This document shows, one piece after another, positions 17,736-27,382 of a DNA stretch of 64,000 bases. Source of the DNA: JANQRA01 sp035762545 (lineage in GTDB: Bacteria; Actinomycetota; Acidimicrobiia; Spongiisociales; ZC4RG35); contig DASTOM010000024.1 in assembly GCA_035762545.1 (NCBI GenBank), positions 186,001-250,000 on the forward strand. Direction: 5' to 3'. The first letter of the stretch is position 1; every line of letters starts with the position of its first letter. A model generated the notes under the pieces. It was not told the DNA's origin. It made no database searches and worked only from the letters and a program-made list of their open reading frames with translations. A program made the translations under genes and the position numbers.

Positions 17736-19778
17736 TTGCCTGAGATCGCTGAACTGGCCCAGACGGTGGAATTTCGCCTGTTGGTCCTGGCGTTTCTGAT
17801 CCTCACCGGTCCGATCCTGGCGGAGCGGGTCAAGGTGCCTGGCCTGGTCGGCCTGATCTTCCTCGGGATGCTGTTCGGCCCCTTCGTGTTCAGCTGGGTC
17901 GTTCCCGGAGGCTTGATCTCGGTAGTGGGTGGTGTGGGTCTTCTCTATCTGATGTTCCTCGCCGGGATCGAGCTCGACATCAACACGTTCATCGCCAACC
18001 GCCGATCATCGGTGACCTTCGGCCTCCTCACCTTTCTCATCCCGTTCGGCCTGAGCTTTTTCGTTGCTGTCCAATTCCTCGACTACGTGGGTGCGGCCGC
18101 CGCCCTCGTCGGGGCGATGTGGGCTTCACACACACTCGTGGCGTACCCCGAAGTCAAGACTGCCGGTCTCGAGTCGAACCGAGCGGTCGGGGCAGCGGTG
18201 TCCGCGACCGTCATCACCGACGTGCTCGCCCTGGTCATCCTGGGGTTCGCCGCGTCCGTCGATGTCGATGAGGCCACTCCGACGGCAGGTACCGAGGACC
18301 TGGCCATCATGCCGGTTTGGCTCGGGCTGTTGGTCCTTGCCTTCTTCACGCTGTGGTTGCTGCCACGGATGACCCAATGGTTCTTCACCCACCTGGGAAG
18401 GAGTCGAACGCAGAGGTTCGTGTGGATCTTCGGCGGCATGGCAGCTGGGGCGTTTGTGAGCCTACTCGGTGGCATCGAGGGTCTGGTCGGAGCCTTCCTC
18501 GCCGGAATCGGCATGAACCGTTTGGTTCCGGCCAACGGCCAACTCATGGAGCGCATCGAGTTCTTCGGAAACGCCCTGTTCGTCCCGGCTTTCCTGATCA
18601 CGGTTGGTCTTTCGATCGACCCGCGGGCGCTGGCCGAGCCATCGACGCTGGTGCTCGCCGCCGTCTTCGTCGGGTTGGTGCTGGTGGGAAAGATCCTCGC
18701 CGCCGTGGTGTCAGGGCTGATCTTCAAGCTGAGCTGGCCCGAGATCGGCATGATGGCTTCTCTGACGATTGGCCAGGCGGCGGCGACACTGGCGATCGCA
18801 CAGGTCGGAGTGAGCACCGGAATCTTCGCTCAAGACATCCTGAACGCAGCTGTGATCACCGTGGTAGTCACAGTGGTGATCACGTCCTTCGCCACCCGGT
18901 TCTTCGCCAGGAGACTCGAGCCGCCGGCTGAGGACGGCGACGCGATCGGAAAGCATGTCCTCCTCAAAGTCTCCGACCGCGGTGATCTGGCCGGAGTTCT
19001 CGATATCGGCGTGGCGCTCACCCGACCAGACGACGGTCTACTCACCCCCTATGTGGTGTGCCCCGACGGTGGCTGTGGCGGTTTGAAGTCGATTCTGGAT
19101 GAAGTGGTGCAGGGCGCCGTCGACCGGGGTCAGGACTCCGAGGGAATCACCAGAGTCGCCGACACCCCGATCCAAGGCACCCTCAATCTCACGTCAGAGC
19201 AGAACGGCTCCATGCTGCTCTTACCGTGGGATGGCCCCCGCTTTCCGGGCAACGTCTTCTTCGGAGGGGACATCGATGCGATCGGAGACAGGTCGACCGT
19301 GCCGGCCGTGGCGGCGCGAGTTCTGGATGATGACTGGAAACGTGTCGTCGTCGTCCAGGGCTCGGCGCGAGGCCTGACGGTGAGACGGGAGGACTCGAGC
19401 CTCGCTGTCGAAGTCGCCCGACGCATCGCCGCACACAAAGACCTGAGGCTGGTCGTCTACGCCACGGATCCCGATCTCATCGAAGGGCTTCCCGAGGACG
19501 CCACCATCGAGACATACAGCGGCAGTTCCAGGCGTCCCCTGTCCGAGATCGAGCCGGGCGATCTGGTAGTGGTCCCCGCTCACGTCGCCGAGGACGCCCT
19601 CGGGCTCGGCGCACTGGCACTCATCCGCCGGTTCCAGGCGGTATCTCTGGTGATAGTGGGGGGACCGGGACGGCTACATGTCTCCGGGAGCTCTCGAACC
19701 GACTCCTTGTTCGGTGGTGGCCCCCTCGACCGGCATAATCGTGGGGCCCTGGAGAACACATGGGTAGACGCGGTATGA
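17736..19778 (+). CDS. Kef-type cation/proton antiporter with cytosolic C-terminal domain
   Basis: A 680-residue membrane protein. Residues about 10-395 form a CPA2-type Na+/H+ or K+/H+ exchanger core with roughly 12 hydrophobic segments, including GLIFLGMLFGPF and VITDVLALVILGFAAS. Residues 400-680 form a soluble part with repeated alpha/beta segments that resembles paired universal-stress-like domains rather than a TrkA-N domain. No ATG fits. A TTG at 17736 gives the longest sensible N-terminus, and a GTG at 17766 is an alternative. The next gene, a K+ channel, overlaps its 3' end, suggesting a shared role in K+ or pH homeostasis. Confidence 0.88.
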   Translation: MPEIAELAQTVEFRLLVLAFLILTGPILAERVKVPGLVGLIFLGMLFGPFVFSWVVPGGLISVVGGVGLLYLMFLAGIELDINTFIANRRSSVTFGLLTFLIPFGLSFFVAVQFLDYVGAAAALVGAMWASHTLVAYPEVKTAGLESNRAVGAAVSATVITDVLALVILGFAASVDVDEATPTAGTEDLAIMPVWLGLLVLAFFTLWLLPRMTQWFFTHLGRSRTQRFVWIFGGMAAGAFVSLLGGIEGLVGAFLAGIGMNRLVPANGQLMERIEFFGNALFVPAFLITVGLSIDPRALAEPSTLVLAAVFVGLVLVGKILAAVVSGLIFKLSWPEIGMMASLTIGQAAATLAIAQVGVSTGIFAQDILNAAVITVVVTVVITSFATRFFARRLEPPAEDGDAIGKHVLLKVSDRGDLAGVLDIGVALTRPDDGLLTPYVVCPDGGCGGLKSILDEVVQGAVDRGQDSEGITRVADTPIQGTLNLTSEQNGSMLLLPWDGPRFPGNVFFGGDIDAIGDRSTVPAVAARVLDDDWKRVVVVQGSARGLTVRREDSSLAVEVARRIAAHKDLRLVVYATDPDLIEGLPEDATIETYSGSSRRPLSEIEPGDLVVVPAHVAEDALGLGALALIRRFQAVSLVIVGGPGRLHVSGSSRTDSLFGGGPLDRHNRGALENTWVDAV

Positions 19779-20506
19779 GCGATCGGGAAAGCAGGTGGAG
19801 GCTCTTCGAAGACAGGCCCGAGTACGTGGACAGGTTTGGGCTGCTGCTCATCGTCACTGCTCTCGCCGTCGTCACCCTCTCTCTGATCGACCTCGGATTC
19901 GTCGACAGCAACCTCAGATCTGAGATCGGCCAGGTGCTGGTCACTTTGTTCGTCGGCGGGACGCTGCTGCTCGCCCTTCGGGCGTCAGGCGTGGGTCGGC
20001 GTATGCGGATTCTCGCCGACGTGCTGGTCGGTCTCGGAATCCTGGCGACGGTCGTTGCTGTCGCATTCGTCGAACTGTCCGATACCGGGACAGAGCTCGG
20101 TAGGGCGCGCTACGTGTGGACGGGTCTGGCGTTGATCGCACCGGTGTTGGTGATCCGACGGCTGGTCCATCATGACCGCGCATCGGGCGCAACGCTCCTG
20201 GGTTCGGTTTCGGCCTACCTCCTCATCGCCCTGGCGTTCAACTTTGCGTTCCTCACTCTGGACGACGTCCAAACCGAGCATTTCTTCGGGCGGGCGGAGC
20301 CGACGACCAGCTTCATGTACTACAGCCTGGTGACGATCACGACCCTCGGTTACGGAGATCTCGCCGCAGTGACACCGGCCGGTCGTCTGCTGTCCACGAT
20401 CGAGGCAGTGATCGGGCAGGTGTACCTGGTCACCTTCGTCGCCATGATCGTGGGGCTGATAGTCGAGCAGCGTCAGCGGCAGCGCAACGCCGACAGGTCC
20501 GGCTAG
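19760..20506 (+). CDS. potassium channel family protein
   Basis: A 248-residue ion channel subunit with about four N-terminal hydrophobic helices, then a two-helix pore unit. The selectivity filter is a clear TITTLGYGDLAA near residue 200, predicting K+ selectivity. A short Arg/Gln-rich C-terminal tail follows and there is no RCK domain, so gating is not by nucleotide binding inside this chain. The ATG at 19760 has GGAG six bases upstream. An internal ATG at 19775 overlaps the antiporter stop as ATGA and is also possible. It converges with and overlaps the next gene by 4 bases. Confidence 0.9.
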   Translation: MGRRGMSDRESRWRLFEDRPEYVDRFGLLLIVTALAVVTLSLIDLGFVDSNLRSEIGQVLVTLFVGGTLLLALRASGVGRRMRILADVLVGLGILATVVAVAFVELSDTGTELGRARYVWTGLALIAPVLVIRRLVHHDRASGATLLGSVSAYLLIALAFNFAFLTLDDVQTEHFFGRAEPTTSFMYYSLVTITTLGYGDLAAVTPAGRLLSTIEAVIGQVYLVTFVAMIVGLIVEQRQRQRNADRSG

Positions 20507-22194
20507 TCGAGCGGCCCCAGGTCCGTGAGGAAGTCCCTCAGGTCCGCCGCAATCTCCTCCGTCATCCCCTCCGGACGGAGCACTGCGACCCACGCATCCG
20601 CGTTCGTCTGCTTCGAGTAGAGATGCCCGTATCCCTCGGGAACGGTGGCCGCGCCGGCCAGATCGATGAGAACCTGCCACATCGTCACCAGCGGTGACCA
20701 TACGAAGTCGTCGGTGAGGTCATCCGATCGGGATCCCGGCTGCAGCCAGTCCGGTTCTTCGAAGGCGAGGTTGGTGGAGAATAAGACCACCGGATCGGTG
20801 GCTTGCTGGACATACACCACCCGGACGTCGTCCCACTCCCCGTTGGGGAGACCGAGGCGGTTGTCCCGGTTGGTGAACCGCACCGTCGTCCCTTCCTCGA
20901 AGATCGGAGTCTCGGGTGTCGAACCAGGATCACGATTGGAGACGATGTCGTCGTGCATGGGGTTGACGAAGGGCGGGCCGACCATGATCGCCCCATCGAT
21001 CGGATTGTTGAGGATGCCTATCGAGCTCAGGATCGTCTCCACCCCGAACGACCCCAAGGACAGACCGTACATGTAGATCTCCGGGCGCTCCGCCTCCGGG
21101 AGGGTCGACCAGTAGCTGTGGACCGTGTCGAAGACCACCTTGGAGGTCTCCGTGACCTCCTCCTGGTCGGCCAGTAGAGAGATCCAGCTCGGGAGGTACG
21201 AGTACTGGACTCCTCCGATCGCCACGTCACCGTTGGTCACGTAGTCGAGTGATGTCATCGCGTTGGGTTCCAGGTAGCCAGTTCCGGTGGTGGTTGCGAT
21301 GATCACCTGCTCCCGCGAAAAGGCCCCGGTGCGGATGAGCTCCTCGAGAAGGAGTTGGGCCCGCTCTTCGACCGTCTCTGCCGATTTGAGCCCGACATAG
21401 ACGCGGATCGGCTCCTTGGCACCTCCTGCCCAAAACGAGTTGAGATCGGTGGTGCTCGTCGGTTCCGAGACGAATCGCCGTCCTTGGCGGCCGAGGTCAT
21501 CCCAATCGATCAGTGACTGTGGGCTGCCCGAGTACAACTCCGAGGTCGGTTGTGTGTTTCCCTCGTTGGTAGAGGCATCTCTGGGCTCGAACAGGGCATT
21601 GGCTGCAACGAAGAACCCGTTGACCAGGACACCCGTATACAGGCCCCACAGGATCAGGACCAGAAAGGTCCATCCCAGGAAACGGGCGAGACGGGCCGGA
21701 AGGACCCGATCGAGCCAGCGGGTGATGACGTGGAGGAGCTTGCGGAAGGATCGGGCAACGATGAGCAGCAGCGCCGCCGTGATGGCGGCCACCGGGACGA
21801 TCGTCAGCCAAACGCCAGGTGACACCCGTTCCATACCGAAGAGATCTCGCACGTTGTTCTGCCAGCCGACATGCCGCCACAGGCCCGAGACGATGAGGAC
21901 AGCGAGCACTCCGTAGAGGATCCAGCGCACCGCTCTCCAGACCCGTCCACCCGGCTTGAGGATTCCTAGGTAGTTCCAGGCCCACTGTCCTGCGGCGCCG
22001 AAGGCGTACCCCACGATGAATGTGACACCCGACACGACACCCTGGATGAACGCCGACCTGGGAAGCAAGGACGGGAGCAACGAGAGGATGAAGAAGACGA
22101 GCCCGGTGATGAGGCCCGGTTCGGAGACCGGCCTCGAGAAGACTCCGGGTATCGGCCTCAACTTCACGTCGGAGGTGTTCCACCGGGAACTCAT
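20503..22194 (-). CDS. membrane alpha/beta-hydrolase family protein (Abhydrolase_9 type)
   Basis: A 563-residue protein with four to five N-terminal membrane helices (residues about 25-210) and a cytosolic or extracellular C-terminal hydrolase-like domain. The pattern matches the actinobacterial family with an Abhydrolase_9_N membrane region and an Abhydrolase_9 catalytic region (formerly DUF2319). The nucleophile elbow appears as YMYGLSLGSFGVE near residue 375, and a conserved VVYVQQATDPVVLFS segment follows. Substrate unknown; a cell-envelope lipid or ester is a guess. Its 3' end overlaps the convergent channel gene by 4 bases. Confidence 0.83.
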   Translation of the reverse strand: MSSRWNTSDVKLRPIPGVFSRPVSEPGLITGLVFFILSLLPSLLPRSAFIQGVVSGVTFIVGYAFGAAGQWAWNYLGILKPGGRVWRAVRWILYGVLAVLIVSGLWRHVGWQNNVRDLFGMERVSPGVWLTIVPVAAITAALLLIVARSFRKLLHVITRWLDRVLPARLARFLGWTFLVLILWGLYTGVLVNGFFVAANALFEPRDASTNEGNTQPTSELYSGSPQSLIDWDDLGRQGRRFVSEPTSTTDLNSFWAGGAKEPIRVYVGLKSAETVEERAQLLLEELIRTGAFSREQVIIATTTGTGYLEPNAMTSLDYVTNGDVAIGGVQYSYLPSWISLLADQEEVTETSKVVFDTVHSYWSTLPEAERPEIYMYGLSLGSFGVETILSSIGILNNPIDGAIMVGPPFVNPMHDDIVSNRDPGSTPETPIFEEGTTVRFTNRDNRLGLPNGEWDDVRVVYVQQATDPVVLFSTNLAFEEPDWLQPGSRSDDLTDDFVWSPLVTMWQVLIDLAGAATVPEGYGHLYSKQTNADAWVAVLRPEGMTEEIAADLRDFLTDLGPLD

Positions 22195-22277
22195 CGTCGA
22201 GGACGATAAACGAGGCCCGGGATCATGAGCCTCTCGCTGTCGCTAGGGCAGACCAGAACGCGACTCTGACATCGCGA

Positions 22278-24227
22278 TCACCAGATCTCGACCATCTCAT
22301 CGGCGCCGCGCCACATCGGTGAGCCCTCCCCGACCTCGAACACCTCGGCAAACGGCGGGAAGTTGGAGACCGGGCCGTTGACCCGGAACGGGTTCGGCGA
22401 GTGCACGTCGACATTGGCGAGCATCCTGAGATACTGCTCGGTGTAGTTCATCCTCCAGATCGTGCCGTAGGCGAGAAAGAATCGCTGTCTCGGGGTGAAG
22501 CCTCCGATATCGGGCTCGTCCCCGGTGAGGGTCGAGACGAAAGCGTCGAACGCGATCTTCAGTCCCCCGAGATCTGCGATGTTCTCACCCAGCGTCAGCC
22601 TGCCGTTTACGTTCTGATCGTCGGCCACTGCGTACTCGGAGAACTGGGCGACCAATCCCTCAGCTCTCTGCTCGAACTCCGCCCTGTCGGTCTCGTTCCA
22701 CCAGCTCCGGAATCGGCCGGCCTCGTCGAACTGGCTGCCCTGATCATCGAATCCGTGGGTGATCTCGTGGCCGATCACCGTCCCGATGCCCCCGTAGATC
22801 AACGCGTCATCGGCATCGTCGTAGAAGAAGGGCGGTTGGAGGATCCCGGCCGGGAACACGATCTCGTTCAACACCGGGTGGTAGTAGGCGTTGACGACGT
22901 GAGCGGGCATTGCCCACTCCTTGTTGTCGACCGGCTCGGTGAGACGACCGAACTGGCGCCTGTGTTCGAAGAGCTCGGCCTGAATCCGGTTGGTCACGAA
23001 GGATTCGCTCCCGATGTCGAGGCCGGAGTAGTCCTTCCACTCGTCGGGATACCCGATCTTGTACCCGAACGCGGCGAGCTTGGTGAGAGCAGCCTGTTTG
23101 GTCTCCTCGGTCATCCATTCGAGGGAGCGGATCGACCTCTCCATCGCCTCGAGCAGGTGGGTCACCATCAGCTCGCATCGTTCTTTCGCCCGAGGCGTGA
23201 ACTCCGAAGCCACATACAGTCGGCTGACCTGCTCACCGATGTCCGCCGAGGCCGCGGCCAGAACCCTCTTCCAACGAGCCCTCTGCTCCTGCTGTCCACC
23301 GAGGATCTTGCCGTAGAACTCGAAGGCGGCGTCTTCGAACTCCTTGGGCAGGGCCGATGCGTACCTCCTGACCAGGTTCCATCGCAGGTACGAGCGGATG
23401 GTGTCCACGTCGGTGTCTGCCAGCACCTCGTCGAGCTCCTCGAAGAATCCGGCGTTGTCGACGTTGACGGACGGCAGGACGACACCCAGGGAGCGGGCGT
23501 AAGCGGTCATCCCGAAGTGGGGCATGAGCTCGTCGAGCGCATCCACATCGTGGCGATTGAGGGTGAGTTTGCGATCCCTCAACTTCTCCGCGGGCAGAGA
23601 CGCTTCGGCCAACCTCCTCTCCACGTCGACTATCGCCGCCGCGGACCCGACCGGATCGTCTCCACCGAGATTGCCCAGTTGAGTCGCCACATGAGCCTGA
23701 TATGCGCCGACGAGGGCCACCGAGCGCTCGTCGTCGCGGAGGTAGTAGTCACGTTCGGGAAGGCCCAGGCCACCTTGGGCGAAGTAGACCATGTACTTCG
23801 AGGCGTCCTCGAAGTCCGGGGAGATCCCCAACGAGTGGAACGCCCCGACCCCGATCTCCTGAAGTGCGACCAGCACTTCAGCAACGTCAGACGAGGACTC
23901 GATCGCATCGATGCGGTCCAGGTAGGGCCGGAGTGGGGCTATCCCGGCGGCCCTGATCGCCTCTTCGTCCATGCCTGCGGCGAAGTAGTCGCCGACCATC
24001 TGCTCCGGTGATCCGTCGACAGCCTCCCTGGCGGCCGCCGCCTCGAGCAGCCCGTGGAGAACGTCCTCATTCCGGACATGGACCTCGAACATCGCCCCCC
24101 ACGCCGGATACTCGGCCGGCACTGGATGGGCCGCGAGCCAGCCGCCGTTCACGTGGCGGTAGAGATCCTCGGCGATAGGCGTCGATTCGTCGAAGTCGGC
24201 TGGATCGAGGTAGTCGATGGGGTCCAT
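22278..24227 (-). CDS. M13 family zinc metallopeptidase (PepO/neprilysin-like)
   Basis: A 649-residue M13 peptidase. The zinc site IGHEITHGFDDQGSQFD (HExxH) and the third-ligand motif GENIADLGGLKIAFDA are both intact. The substrate-binding NAYYHP segment (NAYYHPVLNEIVFPAGILQPP) lies upstream, and the C-terminal VNGPVSNFPPFAEVF block ends with a tryptophan (VEIW), as is usual in the family. There is no signal peptide or membrane anchor, so it should be cytosolic, as for bacterial PepO proteins. It probably degrades oligopeptides. It stands alone between short intergenic gaps. Confidence 0.95.
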   Translation of the reverse strand: MDPIDYLDPADFDESTPIAEDLYRHVNGGWLAAHPVPAEYPAWGAMFEVHVRNEDVLHGLLEAAAAREAVDGSPEQMVGDYFAAGMDEEAIRAAGIAPLRPYLDRIDAIESSSDVAEVLVALQEIGVGAFHSLGISPDFEDASKYMVYFAQGGLGLPERDYYLRDDERSVALVGAYQAHVATQLGNLGGDDPVGSAAAIVDVERRLAEASLPAEKLRDRKLTLNRHDVDALDELMPHFGMTAYARSLGVVLPSVNVDNAGFFEELDEVLADTDVDTIRSYLRWNLVRRYASALPKEFEDAAFEFYGKILGGQQEQRARWKRVLAAASADIGEQVSRLYVASEFTPRAKERCELMVTHLLEAMERSIRSLEWMTEETKQAALTKLAAFGYKIGYPDEWKDYSGLDIGSESFVTNRIQAELFEHRRQFGRLTEPVDNKEWAMPAHVVNAYYHPVLNEIVFPAGILQPPFFYDDADDALIYGGIGTVIGHEITHGFDDQGSQFDEAGRFRSWWNETDRAEFEQRAEGLVAQFSEYAVADDQNVNGRLTLGENIADLGGLKIAFDAFVSTLTGDEPDIGGFTPRQRFFLAYGTIWRMNYTEQYLRMLANVDVHSPNPFRVNGPVSNFPPFAEVFEVGEGSPMWRGADEMVEIW

Positions 24228-24299
24228 GGTCCGTGTCTAGCAGCGATGCTGGCGAATCATCCTTCGTCGGCGGGCGGTCTCGAGGGCGGATAGGTCCGT

Positions 24300-25268
24300 T
24301 CAGAGAAGACCCTCACCCTCGAACCAGCCGAGGGTGCGATCGAGCGTCTCGTACAGTGCGGTGTATGTGATCCCCAGTTCCCGGTGGGCACGGGAGCCGT
24401 CGTAGCGGTGACCGCTCAGCAGGACCCGGGCCGATTCCGGGCAGAGCAGGGGTTGTCTGCCAAACGCCTTGGAAACGGCAGCGGCGACGGGCGCCACACC
24501 TGACAGGACTTCGGGGCGGATGAACCAGGGTCGGGAGATTCCCGCTTTCGATCTCGTCAAATGGGCCACGGCATCACGAACAGTGGTGACGTGGCCGCTG
24601 AGAACGTAGCGCTGGCCCGGTTCCCCCCGGTCCGCCGCGGCCAGATGACCACGGGCACAGTCGTCGATGTCCACGATGGAGAACGTCGCATCGACGAGAA
24701 ACGGGAGCCGTCCCCGGGCTGCGGCGAGCAGGAGGGCTCCGGTGCCGGTGGCCCGCCCCGGCCCCTGAACGGATGACGGGTTCACCGACACGACTTCGAT
24801 ATCCCGATCGGTGTGGAGGATCAACCGCTCCGCCACCGTCTTGGACCGTTCGTACTCGGAGAGGAAGTAGCCACGGTGCGGTGAGGTCTCGGTCCCGATC
24901 TGACCTTTCGCCTCGCCCATGGTGACCGCGGAGGAGGTGTAGACGATTCGGGTCACCCCCATCCGGCTCGACGCGTCGAGTATGGCTGTGGTTCCTTCGA
25001 CGTTCACCCGCCACATCCGGACAGGGTCGAGAGGGCACATCTCGTTGACACCGGCCACGTGATAGACCGTGTTGGATCCCTTCACCAGGCGACTGACGGC
25101 GTCGAAGTCGAGCAGGTCGCCGGTGACCACCCGGCATCCCATCTGATCCAGGTTCCGGGCGGATTCCTCGGAGCGGGCGAGGGCCCACACTTCGTCGCCG
25201 CGATCAATCAGATGTCGGACCACGGCGCGTCCCACGACCCCCGAGCCCCCGGTGACAGCAACCCTCAC
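24300..25268 (-). CDS. NAD-dependent epimerase/dehydratase family protein
   Basis: A 322-residue extended short-chain dehydrogenase. The nucleotide loop GGSGVVGRAVVRHL is near the N-terminus. It is followed by VYHVAGVNEM, the catalytic Tyr-x3-Lys pair in YERSKTVAER and a Ser in VYTSSAVTMGE. The closest general resemblance is to dihydroflavonol reductase / hopanoid-associated sugar epimerase types. The substrate is unknown. I chose the GTG at 25268, overlapping the pgsA stop as GTGA, because the longer frame prefixes about 40 residues unrelated to the fold. Coupling to pgsA hints at a lipid or envelope substrate, by inference only. Confidence 0.85.
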   Translation of the reverse strand: MRVAVTGGSGVVGRAVVRHLIDRGDEVWALARSEESARNLDQMGCRVVTGDLLDFDAVSRLVKGSNTVYHVAGVNEMCPLDPVRMWRVNVEGTTAILDASSRMGVTRIVYTSSAVTMGEAKGQIGTETSPHRGYFLSEYERSKTVAERLILHTDRDIEVVSVNPSSVQGPGRATGTGALLLAAARGRLPFLVDATFSIVDIDDCARGHLAAADRGEPGQRYVLSGHVTTVRDAVAHLTRSKAGISRPWFIRPEVLSGVAPVAAAVSKAFGRQPLLCPESARVLLSGHRYDGSRAHRELGITYTALYETLDRTLGWFEGEGLL

Positions 25269-25822
25269 GATTTGACTTCGGTCGGCTCGGAGCGGACCAC
25301 CGTCCAGAATGCCGTCAGGTATCCCCAGGCCGAGCCGATGGTCGCAATCACCGCGATCAACATGAGGTACTGGTCGAAATACCATGGCCCCCACTTATCG
25401 GGGAACCTGAGGAAGGCGGCGAATATCGCCGCATACTGGGTGAACGCCTTCAGCTTGCCCCAGGTCGACGGAGCGATGAGCCCACCGCGTTGTGCCACGA
25501 CGCCCCGAAGTGCCATGACGGTGAATTCCCTGAAGATGATTATCGACGCCGGCCAGATCGAGACATGGTCGACCGAGACGAGAGCTAGAAGGGTTCCCGT
25601 GACCATGATCTTGTCGGCGGTCGTGTCGAGGAAGGCACCGAGGACCGTGCCTCCGGTCGTCCGTCTCGCCAGATAGCCGTCGAGGAAGTCAGTGAAGCTG
25701 GCGATCAGGAAGATGATCGCCGCGATGACGAAGTGATTCTCGATCTCGTCGGCGCGGGTGAACGCCATGATCGGCACCACCATGATGATTCGAAATAGCG
25801 CCAACGCATTCGGGAAGTTCAT
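25265..25822 (-). CDS. pgsA: CDP-diacylglycerol-glycerol-3-phosphate 3-phosphatidyltransferase
   Basis: An integral membrane enzyme of 185 residues making phosphatidylglycerol phosphate from CDP-diacylglycerol. The CDP-alcohol phosphotransferase signature DG-x2-AR-x8-G-x3-D-x3-D is present (DGYLARRT ... GAFLDTTADK, residues about 48-70). The N-terminus MNFPNALALFRII matches PgsA rather than the inositol-phosphate synthase. Four to five hydrophobic segments follow. The C-terminus is coupled to the epimerase. Confidence 0.9.
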   Translation of the reverse strand: MNFPNALALFRIIMVVPIMAFTRADEIENHFVIAAIIFLIASFTDFLDGYLARRTTGGTVLGAFLDTTADKIMVTGTLLALVSVDHVSIWPASIIIFREFTVMALRGVVAQRGGLIAPSTWGKLKAFTQYAAIFAAFLRFPDKWGPWYFDQYLMLIAVIATIGSAWGYLTAFWTVVRSEPTEVKS

Positions 25823-25909
25823 CGCCGTCCTCGACTCCTCTGCCGATCATAAGCGGAGGGGGTGACTGTCGGCCCCATCAACCGTGCGGGGGCGTACACA
25901 CAGGACGGG

Positions 25910-27382
25910 TCAGACCCAGTCGAGGGACCGGTCGATGGCCTGACGCCAGCGGTCGTGCAGACGCGACCGCTCCGTCTCGGTGAGGCGCGGCGACCAGCGG
26001 GCGTCCTCGGTCCAGAGCGAGCGCAGCTCGTCGAGGCTCGACCACACACCGACGGCGAGCCCTGCACCGTAGGCCGCACCGAGGGCTGTGGTCTCGATCA
26101 CGGAAGGACGGACGACATCCACACCGAGAAGGTCCGCCTGGAACTGCATCAGCCCGTCGTTCACCGTCATCCCACCGTCGACCCTCAGTTCGGCCAGGGT
26201 CACGCCCGAGTCGGCGGCCATGGCCTCCAAGACGTCGGCCGATTGGTATGCGGCGGCATCGAGAGCGGCTCTGGCGATGTGAGCTTTGGTGGTGAATCGG
26301 GTGATACCGACGATCACCCCACGGGCGTCGGGCCTCCAGTAGGGCGCAAAGAGCCCTGAGAATGCGGGCACGAAGTAGACGTCTCCACAGTCGTCGACCG
26401 ATTCCGCGAGCTGCTCGGCGTGTGCAGCGGAGTCGACTATCCCAAGATTGTCCCGTAGCCAGTGAATGAGGGACCCGGTGACAGCGATCGACCCTTCCAG
26501 GGCGTACGTCGTCGGCTGTCCTTCGATTGCGAATCCGATCGTGCTGAGCAGACCTGACTCCGAGTGGACCGGCTCTGCGCCTGTGTTCATCAGCATGAAG
26601 TTGCCCGTGCCATAGGTGTTCTTGGCCTCACCCGGCTCGAAGCAGGCCTGTCCGAACAACGCCGCGTGCTGATCGCCGAGCATCGCGGTCAGAGGCACAC
26701 CATCGAGAACCCCTCGGCATTCGGCGATTAGCCCAACGGACGGCACGATCTCCGGCAGCATGCGGGTGGGTACCCCAATCTCGATGGCCAGGTCCGAGTC
26801 CCATGATGTCGTGACCAGGTCCATCAGGAGAGTTCGAGATGCGTTGGTGACGTCGGTGACGTGGGCTCCGGTCAGATTCCAGGCGAGCCAGCTGTCGATG
26901 GTCCCAAAAGCCAATTCACCCTGATTGGCACGGTCACTAAGTTGGTGCTCGTCGATCAGCCAGCTGACCTTCGGGGCCGCGAAGTAGGTTGCGAGAGGTA
27001 ATCCGGTGCGACTTCGGAACCGATCCATCCCCTCGTCGCCGGCCAGCGTTTCGCAGAGGTCGGCGGTCCTGGTGTCCTGCCACACGATTGCATTCGCCAC
27101 CGGTTCCCCGGTGGCCCGGTCCCACACCACCGATGTCTCCCGCTGATTGGTGATGCCAACGGCGGCGAGGTCGGCCGGTTGCAGCCCGGCGCTCTCGAGC
27201 GCTTTGGAGATGACCTCCTGGGTCGTCGCCCAGATCTCCATCGGGTCGTGCTCGACCCACCCGGGTCGGGGAAAGATCTGCGAGTGCTCCTTCTGCGCCG
27301 AGGCGACGACCGATCCCGTTTCGTCGAACACGATGAACCTGGTCGAGCTGGTCCCTTGATCTATGGCTCCCACGAGGGACAC
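25910..27382 (-). CDS. glpK: glycerol kinase
   Basis: A 490-residue FGGY-family kinase that phosphorylates glycerol to sn-glycerol 3-phosphate. It begins SLVGAIDQGTSSTRFIVFD (ATPase phosphate 1), with GITNQRETSVVWDRATG and the substrate-binding IVWQDTRTADLC characteristic of GlpK. The second half has GAAYGAGLAVGVW. The GTG start at 27382 abuts the pth stop with no intervening base. No glpF or glpD lies next to it. Its product could feed the nearby phosphatidylglycerol synthase. Confidence 0.96.
   Translation of the reverse strand: MSLVGAIDQGTSSTRFIVFDETGSVVASAQKEHSQIFPRPGWVEHDPMEIWATTQEVISKALESAGLQPADLAAVGITNQRETSVVWDRATGEPVANAIVWQDTRTADLCETLAGDEGMDRFRSRTGLPLATYFAAPKVSWLIDEHQLSDRANQGELAFGTIDSWLAWNLTGAHVTDVTNASRTLLMDLVTTSWDSDLAIEIGVPTRMLPEIVPSVGLIAECRGVLDGVPLTAMLGDQHAALFGQACFEPGEAKNTYGTGNFMLMNTGAEPVHSESGLLSTIGFAIEGQPTTYALEGSIAVTGSLIHWLRDNLGIVDSAAHAEQLAESVDDCGDVYFVPAFSGLFAPYWRPDARGVIVGITRFTTKAHIARAALDAAAYQSADVLEAMAADSGVTLAELRVDGGMTVNDGLMQFQADLLGVDVVRPSVIETTALGAAYGAGLAVGVWSSLDELRSLWTEDARWSPRLTETERSRLHDRWRQAIDRSLDWV

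Noticed and set aside
22401..24011. 536-codon open frame on the plus strand opposite the M13 peptidase
   Set aside because: It is the complement of a strong, motif-complete peptidase gene. High GC at third positions opens long antisense frames and the translation has no recognisable domain.
25823..25909. Terminator between glpK and pgsA
   Set aside because: Only short, imperfect complementary stretches (for example GGGTC/GACCC) without a T-run were seen.
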